Below are positions 42,995 to 53,868 of a DNA stretch of 64,000 bases, one piece after another (position 1 is the first letter of the stretch; each line of letters opens with the position of its first letter). The notes under the pieces were generated by a model that was given only the letters and a program-made list of their open reading frames with translations, did no database searches and was not told the DNA's origin. This DNA is from Dichetophora obliterata. Lineage: Eukaryota; Arthropoda; Insecta; Diptera; Sciomyzidae. The stretch lies in NCBI GenBank assembly GCA_963920525.1, contig OY986440.1:13292680-13356679 (forward strand), read 5' to 3'. The translations under genes were made by a program, and so were the position numbers.

Positions 42995-45408
42995 TGTAGC
43001 TCGTTCCTGTAACAAAATCGGCAAGTTACCGATTTGTGTGACGTTAGCCGTTATCGATCCCTAGTTACCGATTTCGTGACAACTAATGTTTCTGTACGTT
43101 TAAATCGGTAAAAACTTGGACCGTGATGAAAAATAACACAAATCGAGAAGAAAAGTTGCGAAATTGAGTCAAATTACAAGCAGCTCTTTGCTCGAATATA
43201 TTATTTTAGTATTATATATTATTTTTTTACTTTATAACAAATAGGTGCTTGTCTTGTTAATAAAAAGCAGTTATGTGCGGCGTAGACAACTTGATGTCAA
43301 CAAAACTATTGTCAACGGTGTCGACAATGTCGTGTAGACAATTGCTTTTAACGACGTGTAGATAGTTAATGTAAGAGGCTGCATGATTATTGTGATATTT
43401 AATTAAATTGAGTCCAAGTTCGGAGTATTCCTTATTTTTACGCCTTCTGGGCATGATTTTTGTTTATTTTATTGTAAAATTTGTTGGTTTGTGTTAATTA
43501 AACGACTTTTTCAAAAGAATTTCGGAATCAGCATAATCTAAGTAAAACTTGCATTTTCGCAGTGTCGCATTTTGCATTTCAAACAAATAATGTTTTGCTA
43601 AAATTTTTAACTTTTATGTAACTAGGAGAGATCTGCAACAAGTAAATTGAAAATCAAGCTACTTGAAAAAATATCAAGCTTTGAGTTGATATGCAGGAAC
43701 TTGATTCATTTTTTTTCTTACAATTCGCGACTGGCTTCTGAAAAACGAATCATATGTCTGACGTGATTCTATTTTGCTTCTACCCCATATGAGTTGGTGG
43801 AAAAGTCAAGTTTTGTACTATTCAACTCTAGTTTCGACTCTATGCGACTGACGATCGTTTGTTTCGTTGTTTGTTTCGTTGTTCGTTTCATTTATTATGC
43901 GGCGTTCGTGTAACTTTTTCTGTTGCTATTGCCATAATATTAGGTGGCAACCCTATTTAAAAATGTAATAATTTGGGAATTTTGACAACGGATTCGGATT
44001 CAGCGACCCATTTTTGGTGTACCATTTTTTTTTGCCAGCCCCGAATTCATAAAACTACAAAAAATCAAGGTGGCAACCATATCCACAATTTTGAATTTTA
44101 AAATTCTGACTTTAGATTAGAAATCAGCGACCCCTTAACACTGATAAATGACGTTTAAAACTCTTGAAAAGACATATTATTAGGTGGCAATTCTATTATT
44201 CAAAAATTTTATAATTTGGAAATTCTGACAACGGATTCAAATTCAGCGACCCATTTTTGGTGTAGCATTTTTTTTTGCCAGCCCCAAATTCATAAAACTA
44301 CAAAAAATTAAGGTGGCAACCCTATCCACCATCTTGAATTTTAAATTTCTGACTTTAGATTCGAAATCAGCGACCCCTTAACACTGATAAATGACGTTTA
44401 AAACTCTTGAAAAGACATATTATTAGGTGGCAATACTGTGATTAAAATTTATGTGGCAACCCTAACCTCCATCTTAAATTTTAAGACTGTGACATTATAT
44501 TCGAAATGAAATCCGTTGTCAGAATTTCAAAATTACAAGAATTCGCAAAAATAAAAAAAATAAAAAATATAGACATCATCTTCAAAATAAGTTCCCCTAA
44601 AACTTCCAACCACTGAGTCCACAGAATCATTAAAAGTCCTATTACGCTTAAGCTCTCTCTAAACAAGCTCATTGAATTCTTTGGATACTTGCTTTAATTG
44701 GATACTTGCCTTCAATTTTAAGCTTTTCAAGCTTTTTGCCGAAGGCATCAAACTTTCCTTTACTTGAAACTTCGTGCCGTTCGCTTGTAAGCTAGCATAC
44801 TTGCAAGTCGCAAGCTGTCGTGGGCTTATTTATATTCAATTACAGGCTATACTTGATTCAAAATTATCAAGCTCAAGCTAGCTTGAACTTGTATTTTAAG
44901 CAAGTACTTGAAATAGAGTTTCAAGTAGGCATGTGCAGTTCTCTGGTAAGTAGGCATTATTTATAAATTGTATTACCTCTAAAACTACAACTTTTTTAAG
45001 AATAACAAAATATTTCAATCAAAAAAAAATTCGACTTATATGAAAGTAACCATTTTAAAGGTATATTTCGAGTATTTACAGCTTAATAATACACAACATT
45101 ACTAACATTTGATAAATCGGTAGAATTCTCACTTGCCGCAAAGCCATTGAGAAAAGTGACACATTTTTATCGATTTACAGAAAAACTTTACGTACAAACG
45201 TAGCAAACACTTTTTTAAAAGGTTCCATTAAAATGAAATCGGAACATGTGATATCTTATGGATTTGGAACGAACGAATCGAACAGAAATCGATTCAGTTA
45301 CGTACAGAAACATTGCAGGTGAGAGTGACATCAGAGTGACGTCAAATCGGTAATATGAGTCGGTAACTACGATCGCTACTGATCGAACCATGAAACAAAG
45401 ATATAAAA
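42995..45408. mobile_element. Diverged inverted-repeat element of about 2.4 kb
   Basis: The left end (AACAAAATCGGCAAGTTACCG, TGTGTGACGTTA, AATGTTTCTGTACGTTTAAA) pairs in reverse order with 45,290-45,400 (TTACGTACAGAAACATT, TGACGTCAAATCGGTAATAT, CGGTAACTACGATCG). The arms are about 110-120 bases with clear divergence. The interior has tandem repeats but no transposase. Target duplication unclear. Confidence 0.5.
43940..44460. repeat. Tandem repeat of about 240 bp, 2.2 copies
   Basis: ATTAGGTGGCAA recurs at about 43,939, 44,179 and 44,423. Each full unit has CAACGGATTC..ATTCAGCGACC, TTTTGCCAGCCCC, AGGTGGCAACC, GAAATCAGCGACCCCTTAAC and ACTCTTGAAAAGACATATT. The copies are over 90% alike by eye. 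Confidence 0.85.
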
Positions 45409-45414
45409 AATTAA

Positions 45415-46350
45415 TGCCCTTGCCACCCTAAATGATGAATGCGCTAATGAAGCAGAACTTGTGTTTTGACAGATGCTCTTCCTCAAAAATGAATTTTTTT
45501 TTTGCTCGGGAAGGGCTTATGTCAAAAAACGACGCTCTATCTCGCTTCCTCAGCGATGAAAATTCCTTCTACACACGTATGGTGTGTGTGAGTATAACAC
45601 CCATAGAAATACCCAGTAGTTCGCGGCATCATTGACGAACTTTTCGCGATGATTTCTTGAAGGAAGTTTCTGCATGAGCTGCTAGACTTAAAAAAAATTC
45701 ATACAAAATATAATGCAAAGCAGCGGTTGTCAGCGCCTAACTTTTTCCACTCTATTACAACAACTTGAAGATATTAATGATTGTTGTAATTCGCCGAATC
45801 GCTCAGAGGCTAAACTGCATCAATACAGCGTTTTCACTTCTTCAACGTTGCGGTATAACATTCCTTCACGAATTTTATTTTTCCATTTTAAGTTTCGATT
45901 TTAATTCCTTGACGAATTTTCATTATAATCCTGTCTACTTTTCATTAACCAAACTTCCTCAATATTTCGATATTGTGTTCGTGCATGATAAATCCTGACG
46001 TTTCTGCATTGCGTCTTGCACGAAATTGGAACATTTATATGAAATTTTCGTCAATGAAATGTATGGCCAAATCAGCATGTTTCGTCAAGGATCAAGAAAA
46101 ATCGTACATGATTCATTTGAGATTTCTTCAAGACTGGAACTACTGGGTAAAACATAAGGAAGTGGTGTTATACTCACACACACTATACGTGTGTAGAAGG
46201 AATTTTCGTCGCTGAGGAAGCGAGATAGAGCGTCGTTTTTTGACATAAGCCCTTCCCGAGCAAAAAAAAAAACAATTTTTGAAGAAGAGCATCTGTCAAA
46301 ACACAAGTTCTGCTTCATGAGCGGATTCATCATTTAGGGTGGCAAGGGCC
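45415..46350. mobile_element. TTAA-flanked MITE with long terminal inverted repeats
   Basis: 936 bases between TTAA at 45,411-45,414 and TTAA at 46,351-46,354. Terminal inverted repeats of about 220 bases (CCCTTGCCACCCTAAATGATG…GTGTGTGAGTATAACACC) are nearly identical. A TTAA target site suggests the piggyBac superfamily. Both arms read open as the same about 60-residue peptide (MMN[A/P]LMKQNLCFDRCSSSK…), which follows from the inverted repeat. No transposase. Confidence 0.75.
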
Positions 46351-46979
46351 TTAATTTTTTTTTCATATTGGGATAAGCTTTAGAAGTTATTTATTTGTTT
46401 ACAATTTCTTTGAAAACTTGACATGAAATTAAAGTGGATTAGCGACCTAAGGTTATAAGCTATGACTAGGTATTTTTATATAAAAAAAAAATTAATTAAA
46501 AGCTGACAATTCGGAAAAAACTACTCAAAAATATTTATTTTAAAAGAGTTTAATTTGGTCTGTATTTTAGTTGTTTAGTTTTTGTGTTATTTAAATATCA
46601 ATTACATAGTTTATAAAAAATAGTTTTTTCAAATGAATTTGTAAAAATCATTAAAAGGAACTTTTGTCGTTTCAGTCTTATTCTGAGTTCATGTCTTTTA
46701 CATTATTTTAGCAATGCTTTTCTCTGTAAAAAAATTGGTAACGCAACATATTATATAACGGTGGTATATAAAAATTGCATAGTAAGCATACATCTAAAAA
46801 ATAAAAAATAGTTTACGCCTTTATTTACTACATAATTGAATGCGGCCCTCTTTGAATGTTTTTGTGTTTGTGTCAACTTCACTGTGTTTGTAAAATACTT
46901 CATTTCACTTCAACTACACCGCTTCCTTATATTTTACTTCTATGATAACACCACTTCCTTATCTTTTATTTCTATGATG

Positions 46980-47340
46980 TGATCGAACAACCTTCGATCT
47001 TTTTGGGTGAATCCGGTGTTGCGCTGTGCTTAAAAACAGAAAAGTAGCAAAGAGGAGTAGCTTAAGAGAATAAATTATGTAAAGTACCAAAATATATAGT
47101 AATTTATGTTTTATGTTTTTTAAAGTGTTCTGTTAATTTTCGCTGCAATATAATTGCGTTGTGTAAAAGGCCAATAAAAGTTTTTTAAGCGAAAAAACCT
47201 TAAAGTTTTTTAAACCTTAAAATTTAAAGTTTAATTTTAAAGCGACTGTTTATTTGAGATAATTTTTTTTTTAAATAGTATGTTTTTAATTTATAATGAA
47301 AATTTTTGAGTTATGGATAGCAAATATTATTTAATATAGA
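46980..47340. repeat. Interior fragment of the 22,512 MITE family
   Basis: From ATCTTTTTGGGTGAATCC to about 47,340 the sequence follows 22,675-22,960 in order (GGTGTTGCGCTGTGCTTAAA, AGTAGCAAAGAGGAGTAGC, TAATTGCGTTGTGTAAA, AAAGCGACTGTTTATTT). A further 25 bases at 47,730 (CATACGAAAAATGTGAAAAA) match 22,981. It is either the continuation of the copy that breaks off at 42,994 or a separate fragment. Confidence 0.7.
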
Positions 47341-47344
47341 AAGA

Positions 47345-48160
47345 ATCCGCTACTCAACTAAATAAAAAACATTTTATGTTCTGCTGAAACTTTTTGAGTT
47401 TTTAATCGAAGATTTTAGAAAAATGTGGAAGTTAAAATGGTAGTTGAAAATTCGATTTGTGACTTAAAGCAATTTTTTAAAGTTATAAAATAAAAAGTAT
47501 CTCTCTAAAATAAAAACAGAACGATTAAAAGTACCAATTGTATATGCTTAACAAGTACATACAATTTGATAGCTATCCGTGGCTAGTTTTCGAGTAATGC
47601 TATCCATCGGTTTCAAACAGTACTTTTCTAGAAAAACGCGTTTAAAGTTTTTACATGTATAGTTTTCATTGTCTTTTCTTAACTACAACAATTTTTATTT
47701 AATTGACTTAAAATTTACAAAATTTATTGCCATACGAAAAATGTGAAAAAATTTTACTTTTGTGCGTCAAAAAACTTAAACGGGCCCTTAAATTAAATAT
47801 TAAATACAAAATTTTTTATAAATACAAGGTCAACATTTTGTTACTTCAGGTCAGAATTTAAAATAAATTTCAGAAAAGAATGAGATATTAGTTTGCTTCA
47901 AGTTAGCTTAAAACAAAAAACCTGTAATTAAAAACCCGTGCTTAAAATGCCGAAGTTGTCAAATTGCAATGACGAAAAATTTTTATAGCACTTGTTGTTA
48001 AAATCATATTGGAAGAAGAAATTATTTTATAAGATATTTTAAGTTATTTTCCACTGTTATATATTATTATTTTCTTATTATATTCTTCTGCTTCGTCTTT
48101 TGCCGCGATGTGCTAAAATTGAAAACTTTTTTGAGTGGTTTGACCAATGTAAACACCCTA
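47345..48160. other. No gene seen
   Basis: AT-rich sequence, apart from the short MITE match at 47,730. No supported coding region. Confidence 0.4.
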
Positions 48161-48975
48161 TTACCGATCGGTCCTGTTAAAGCTACTTATACCACGAACA
48201 AAATATTTTGTTGTTCTTTTCCAAGGAATAACTAGACAAGATCAATATTAGGGTGGAGAGCAGGCGACCGAAACTGTCAAAACTAAGTTAACAGCTCGTA
48301 TAAAATCTGAAAGCTATGAGAAAGCAATTGGCAAAATGTAAACAAAGTTTAACTGTTCAAACTGCCTTGTTTTTTTTTAAAAATAATAGTAAAAAATGCT
48401 TCTTTAAGGTGTTTTAATTGATAATAGAGTAATTTAAAATTGATTTATGTCAAACTGCATTAAAAATTAAATAAAAATATTTAATTGCAAGCAAGGAGCG
48501 CAAGAGCAGAAAAATTTCTTGAACACGCTATGATCCATCGTTGCCGCCTGGGCTCTTCAGCCAAAATACCAAAATACGATCCTTTTTCTATATTCAAGTG
48601 CTTCAGGCACAACACAAATTTAATTTTTAATTATTTTGAATCAAAAATTTCGTTTTATTTGAAACAACATAACTGGAATAATTAAATTGTTATTTATTTT
48701 CTTTTGTTTGCAATCGCTAGACAGCTGAGTATGAGTAAGAGAGCAGTCAGTGCTGCATGTACCTTATCTTGTTGTACCATGGTCATTACCCTACCCACGG
48801 TATAACTAGAGAAGGTAGTGTTAGGGCGGTTAAAATGAAAATGCGATGAGAAAACAAAAATGGGAAAAATTTAAAAATATCTGGTTTTGACAGTTCTGGT
48901 TACTAAGAAAGAGAGCTCATTCAGCCCTAACACTACCTTGTCTAGTTATACTTCTGCTTATAATTCTGCCATGGT
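48160..48975. repeat. Fragments related to the P-like element ends
   Basis: ACCGATCGGTCCTGTTAAAG at 48,163 followed by CTACTTATACC resembles the right end of the P-like element (GATAGGTCTTGTCAAAGCTACTTACCC). At 48,776 CATGGTCATTACCCTACCC, and at 48,951-48,974 GTTATACTTCTGCTTATAATTCTGCCATGG, carry similar CATGGC ends, enclosing an inverted pair ATAACTAGA.AAGGTAGTG (48,803 against 48,930-48,951). No matching 8-bp duplication was found. Confidence 0.5.
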
Positions 48976-49836
48976 TTTCGGGCGTAGTACTGCATTTAAC
49001 TGTATTATCTCACTTTTCGCCTTGCTCGAGGCCAAGGCACATTTATAAGGTTGTGGCATAAAACAATATCTTTGAATAAAATAAACCACATAAGCCGTTT
49101 GAGTTCAATGCCTTATGAATCACGTGCACCGGAACATTCCCTATGTGAGGTGAGCGTGGCATAACATATAATTTTTTTTTATTCTACACATATATTTAAG
49201 AGTTTTAAGGGAATGGTTTTTTATACATAGGCTCAATATAAAAAAATATATAGCGTTTTAAATTTTTGCCTGATATGGGAGGTAGGCGTGGTAGTAGGCG
49301 TATTTTACAATATTTTTGTTTGTGATCTTATTTAGTTAATTTTAACTTAGTGTTAATTTTTATTGGCTTACGACGAATTCTTCTCTTTATTGAAACTTTT
49401 TGTATGGGGCTCAGCCACTGTTCGGCGTCCACATGCCCGAAATCGTGTTTAAATATTAATAACATAAAGTTATCTCTTAAATAAAGTTTATTTCATGGAT
49501 TTTAAAAACATTTACCTGTGTTTTATGTCTCCGCTCTAAAAAGGACATTTTAGTTACCAACTTTGCTTATGGAAAAAAGTACATAAGACAAACATCCTTT
49601 ACTTCCACGATTATTTTAAAATAGATTACATTATTCTAAATTTAATGCTATTAAAAACGTTCTCTTGGTTTAAAAGGAAAATACTTACAAAATTCTTTGC
49701 AATAGCCTCATTATACTGATTGATGATCTTCATTATTCTTGTGAGTAGCTTGGAGTAGTTTGCTTTTTTGAATGTACGATTTTTTTTAATTCAACTAAAA
49801 CAAGATAGAGAATGTTCCGGTTGCTATTTAAACAAT
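48976..49836. other. No gene seen
   Basis: Contains one GGGAGGTAGGCGTGGTAGTAG block (about 49,275) of the dispersed repeat family and otherwise AT-rich sequence. Confidence 0.4.
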
Positions 49837-49837
49837 A

Positions 49838-50074
49838 GGGGTATTCACGATTCAGTACACTTGCCAGTGCAGTTGAGGACTTGTGCAGTTAGGTTTCCGT
49901 GAACACACACAATTATTTCATAGCTGTCAAAATTATTCGATGCACACAAGTGCTCAAAGTTAAGGCAATAGTAGAAAAGCACTTGTGCAGATTTTTGACA
50001 TACGTGCATTTTGTTTTTGCAAAGTGCACAAGTCTTCAACTTCACAGGCAAATGCACTGAATCGTGAATACCCC
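49838..50074. mobile_element. TA-flanked MITE (GGGGTATTCAC family), complete copy
   Basis: 237 bases with ends GGGGTATTCACGATTCAGT and ACTGAATCGTGAATACCCC, with TA on both sides. The interior is partly palindromic (CAGTGCAGTTGAGGACTTGTG against GTGCACAAGTCTTCAAC). Other copies: right end at 52,640-52,722, split copy at 53,105-53,868, left half at 62,438-62,575. A TA duplication fits Tc1/mariner-derived MITEs, but the class is not proven. Confidence 0.78.
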
Positions 50075-50790
50075 TAATATTACGATTTTATTATTTCGAA
50101 GCTTTTCATGGTAATTTTTACTCTCTATGGTTTTTAATTATTCTCTTCAGAAAGTGATGGGCGAATATAAATATTAATTCAATTGTTCCTAATCTTTTTG
50201 TCTCATATAGGAATTGAGCTCGGGCTGCCACATTGGTCATTGGAATAACCATTTATCAATAAAACACACACAACATAATATTGTAACGATTTATTCATTC
50301 CGATGCTATCATTGTTTGCTGCTTGTTATATTTGAATATATATGTAGTTTAAATATTTTTGTATTATATATATTTTGAATTACATAAACAAGAGTTATTT
50401 AACAACCTATGAATGTATGTGTGTATGTGTATTTGTGTCTGTATTAAGTTTATACTACATACATATGTATAGAAATATACTTGGTGGGATATTTTCAGTA
50501 ATTTTATACTTAATTTATGCGGACATACGAAAATTTGCTCTGCTTTTTGAAAATGTCTATAAGCACATGTTGTTAATTAAAGTATTAAAACATATATAGT
50601 TGCAAAAAAAAGAAACCAAAAAATATTTTCAAATTGCAATAACAAAGTCTTGTTTGTAACACAAAGGGCCTTACCAATAGTAATTTTAATGTCGACTCTA
50701 AATATAGTGTAAGCTTTATGACAACAAATTCTATAGAAATAAAGTCAGAAAAGCTCACACTAAATTTAGAGTATGCATTAAATCGACCAA
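50075..50790. other. No gene; small hairpin and TG-rich repeat
   Basis: A TG-rich microsatellite lies at 50,408-50,440. ACTCTAAATATAGTGTAAGCTT (50,695) pairs with AAGCTCACACTAAATTTAGAGT (50,752-50,773), a hairpin of about 24-base arms. Confidence 0.45.
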
Positions 50791-50799
50791 TAAAAAATA

Positions 50800-52130
50800 A
50801 TGGCACGATTACGATTTCCGGGGCGCCGGGATTTGAAAGTGTTTTCTGGTAGAGAACAACAAACAAAAATGTTTGCAAGAGCAAAAAATCGATTACTCAA
50901 CTAGTTATCGAGCTATCGATTTTATAGTTTTTATTTTTTGCTAAAAGATTTTCAAAAAAACATCCATTTCTTTGCCATTATTCAATGGATCTAAAAGATT
51001 GGTATGTAATATGAAAGATAATTAAATTACTTTTTCAATGATATGCAATACTTATATCATTACAAGCGCATTTGTAATTTTATAAGCAAAACTACATCAT
51101 AATTAAAATTTGTAATTAAAAAAACCGTTATTTTCTACTAAATTGCGAAATTCGTAAAATACATGTAATTTCAAGACTTTTTCTCCACTACAGCATATAC
51201 AAATTCTGAAAAAAAGCTGTGCGGACTTTCGTAAATAGATTTTGTTCTCAATTATATAATATGAATGTATGAATGTATGTGTATGAATCTATTTACGAAA
51301 GTCCGCACAGCTTTTTTTCAGAATTTGTATATGCTGTAGTGGAGAAAAAGTCTTGAAATTACATGTATTTTACGAATTTCGCTGAGCCAGAATTTGACCC
51401 GCCCTAATATATATACATTCTTTACAACTTACACTTTATTACATAAAATGAATAAAAATTGCTATTTGCTATTGCATTGTCCAAAAGTGATCAACTAAAA
51501 ATTTCAAATATTTCTCGCTAGCTAGAAAATCCTATTCATTCATATAAATATTACAGCTACAATGTTGCCTTAAGAACAGTTATTTATTGTAAGGGTGATA
51601 TAAGAAAATATGGAATAAGAATACAAATTAACTAAGGTAAATATGCTTGAGTTAACAACGTTCCGTACAAGGGGAAATCAATTCATCATAAAAACCACAT
51701 AAAAAATCAAATAAACCATATGTTTTATATACTAAATGAAAGATAAATTTTCAGGCTTCAATAATTTTCTTTTCACAATCCATAGTAATGACGATAGTTT
51801 TTGAGAAAATAACGGTTTTATATAAGCAAATATTTTACTTTTACAAACAAATAGCTATAAAATATTAAATACTCAACGGATTTGATTGATTTGAAATTAA
51901 TATAAAAGCTTTATGTATTACCTTTCAAATAACACCTTAATCAGCAATATCAGTTTTACACTTAGAAAAATATAGATAGTTTTCTTCATCTAAAAAAACA
52001 TCTAAAAAAGATGTTTTATGTTTAGATGTTTAAACAAATCGTTTAGTTCTTATTTTTTTCTTATTTTTTGTTAAAGACCTTCCTGAATCCATTGCCAAAT
52101 CACGGTGCCCCGGAAATCATAATCTCCCCA
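50800..52130. repeat. Possible TIR element enclosing the perfect hairpin
   Basis: GATTACGATTTCCGGGGCGCCGGGATTTG (50,808-50,836, shown here only as its two halves GATTACGATTTCCGGGG and CGCCGGGATTTG) pairs with CAAATCACGGTGCCCCGGAAATC at 52,095-52,119. About 25-30 complementary bases at each side suggest the ends of a 1.3-kb element. No target duplication was identified. Confidence 0.4.
51145..51382. repeat. Perfect 97-bp inverted repeat (hairpin)
   Basis: 51,145-51,241 is exactly the reverse complement of 51,286-51,382, with a 44-base loop (51,242-51,285) containing ATGAATGTATG repeats. Base-by-base reading showed no mismatch. It starts GCGAAATTCGTAAAATACATG and ends with the complement. Transcribed, it would form a long uninterrupted double-stranded stem. 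No gene is seen in or near it. Confidence 0.93.
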
Positions 52131-52639
52131 AAATAATAAATGAAAAATAACTTAAAAGTAAAACCTTTTTATATTCAAGTATGCATGATATTATATATTG
52201 TCTTTAACGACTGACATATACATAAAAAATCGTTATACTTAAAAATGTTTATATTTATTTCATACCTCACTTTTTAGTTCTTAAAACATTAATATGTGCA
52301 GCAAGTTTGAAGGAAATGGTTTTTATATGATGAAGCTATCACTATTTAAAAATTAAACTTGTGTAAGAGGTGCCACGCCTAGATGACGTATCTCACGTTC
52401 GTGTTAAATTGCAAAACTTTCTAAACTTTTACGAGACGAGATGCCAAGCAAGATGATTACTTCCGTTCATATTTTGTACGATCATTATTTTTTATAAAAT
52501 TAGCATTTGTAACAAATTTGAAGGCTTTAACTCTTTTAGGTGCGAGCTTTTCACTTATTAAATGAATTAATTGTATGGGAGCTGCCACACCCCATTGTTC
52601 AATTAAATTAATATGAATTAATAATAGTGTTAAGACAAA

Positions 52640-52722
52640 AATTATTGATTTTGTAATTTGTTTTTGTAAACTGCACAAGTCTGCAACTGCACAGGCAAGT
52701 GCACTGAGTCATAAATACCCCT
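52640..52722. repeat. GGGGTATTCAC-family MITE, right-end fragment
   Basis: TTTTTGTAAACTGCACAAG through AGTGCACTGAGTCATAAATACCCCTA matches the right part of the 49,838 copy. The left part is missing. Confidence 0.7.
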
Positions 52723-53104
52723 ATTGTTTTGTCATCGAAACTTCATATGCGTGCAAAATTTTAACTGAATCATATAACGGAAAGTGAGTCATCAGTAAGA
52801 GAGGACTGTTAATAATGTAAAACTAATTAAAGTGTTTAAAAAATTACATTTTGTATTGATTTAATTAAAATCTTACACAAAACAATTGAATTCCTCTCAA
52901 TTTGGACACTTGACAAAATCTAAGTTTTTTTAAAGTTTGATAGATTTGACAATTTTATAAAAATAAATAAGCACATATAGTAAATTACATAAAAGCACCA
53001 GTTAAATTCATTCCTCTAATTTTATTGTATTTAAAAAAAAAATACGAAAAAACATAATGCTTTATTTAAAACAAATAAAAAAAATACAGTTCAATGTTTT
53101 AATG

Positions 53105-53868
53105 ATTTCGGTATTTGCAATTCAGTTGAGGACTTGTACAGTTATGTTTTCGTGAACACACCACACTTTTGATTGAGAAATTTATTGAAGTATTTCTTCA
53201 AGTAGTTCACTAAATATTTTAATGTACACAACTGCACAACTGCTAAAGTTTATGGATATAGTAGAAATGCAGATTTTTGACGTACGCGTATTTTGTTTTT
53301 GTAAAGTCCACAAGTACCCGAGCAGTGTAAAAAACTAGTATTTAAACAGTCTTTTAACTAGTTAAAAACTGTTCAGTACTGGTTCAAGATCTATTTTTTT
53401 TTCATATACCCAACTGGTATTTTTAGCATAGCGATGTCATAGGAAATAGCAGTTGTCCTTTTCAAAACAGCACAAAACTAGTTTACAACTAACATCTTAT
53501 GGTCAGTAAAATTCCATTCTGAAGAGGTTAAAACTAGTTTACTACTAAGCATGTTTTGGTTACTTGAATTGTAGTTTCCTGTGACAAGTTTGTTAACTAA
53601 CCTTTTTCGACGAACGCAGTGACTATTGGAGGTTCGAGTATTTTCAGAACTTTAAACTATTTTAAAAACTACCTAGCTCCAACTGGTTGTGAAACTGGTT
53701 GATTATGACAATATGTAATATGTTTGGATTTTTGTTAGTTTTAAAACTGTTTATTGTCAATATATAAACTAGTTTGTTTGAACTAGTATAAAGACTAATC
53801 ATGGTTTACTGCTGATTAATCTTACACTGCAGGGACTCAACTGCACTGAATCGTGAATACCCATAATA
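53105..53868. mobile_element. GGGGTATTCAC-family MITE split by a nested element
   Basis: The left part (TTCAGTTGAGGACTTGTACAG to AAAGTCCACAAGTA, ending about 53,318) and the right part (CTCAACTGCACTGAATCGTGAATACCC, 53,834-53,868) match the intact copy at 49,838. Between them lies the element at 53,319-53,833. The left terminus is degraded. Confidence 0.65.
53319..53833. mobile_element. Nested short TIR element
   Basis: About 515 bases with ends CCGAGCAGTGTAAAAAACTAG and …TTACACTGCAGGG, giving a short inverted repeat GCAGTGTAA. The interior has many AACTAGTT-like segments in both orientations. It interrupts the MITE at 53,105-53,868. Target duplication not resolved. Confidence 0.5.

Larger units (their letters stand above)
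39848..43000. mobile_element. Second copy (left part) of the 22,512 MITE, split by two insertions
   Basis: The terminal sequence ACTGTGGGCTTA (39,848-39,859) is followed by a nested element and resumes at 40,272 with TTAGACCGCATGAACGAACG, continuing to GCCCGAAC at 40,336. After the P-like element it resumes at 42,895 (GCCCGAACGAACAGTGTTCGC) and runs to CCTTCGTTAG at about 42,994. Each piece matches 22,512-22,680 in order, so the host MITE was present first. Confidence 0.8.

Noticed and set aside
45432..45635. Small gene (67 codons) and its mirror at 46,085-46,333
   Set aside because: Both frames lie in the inverted arms of a MITE, so duplication is automatic; no domain recognised. Kept only as a finding.
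50585..50884. 99-codon minus-strand frame
   Set aside because: Low-complexity hydrophobic translation of AT-rich DNA, overlapping a small hairpin; no domain or splice context.
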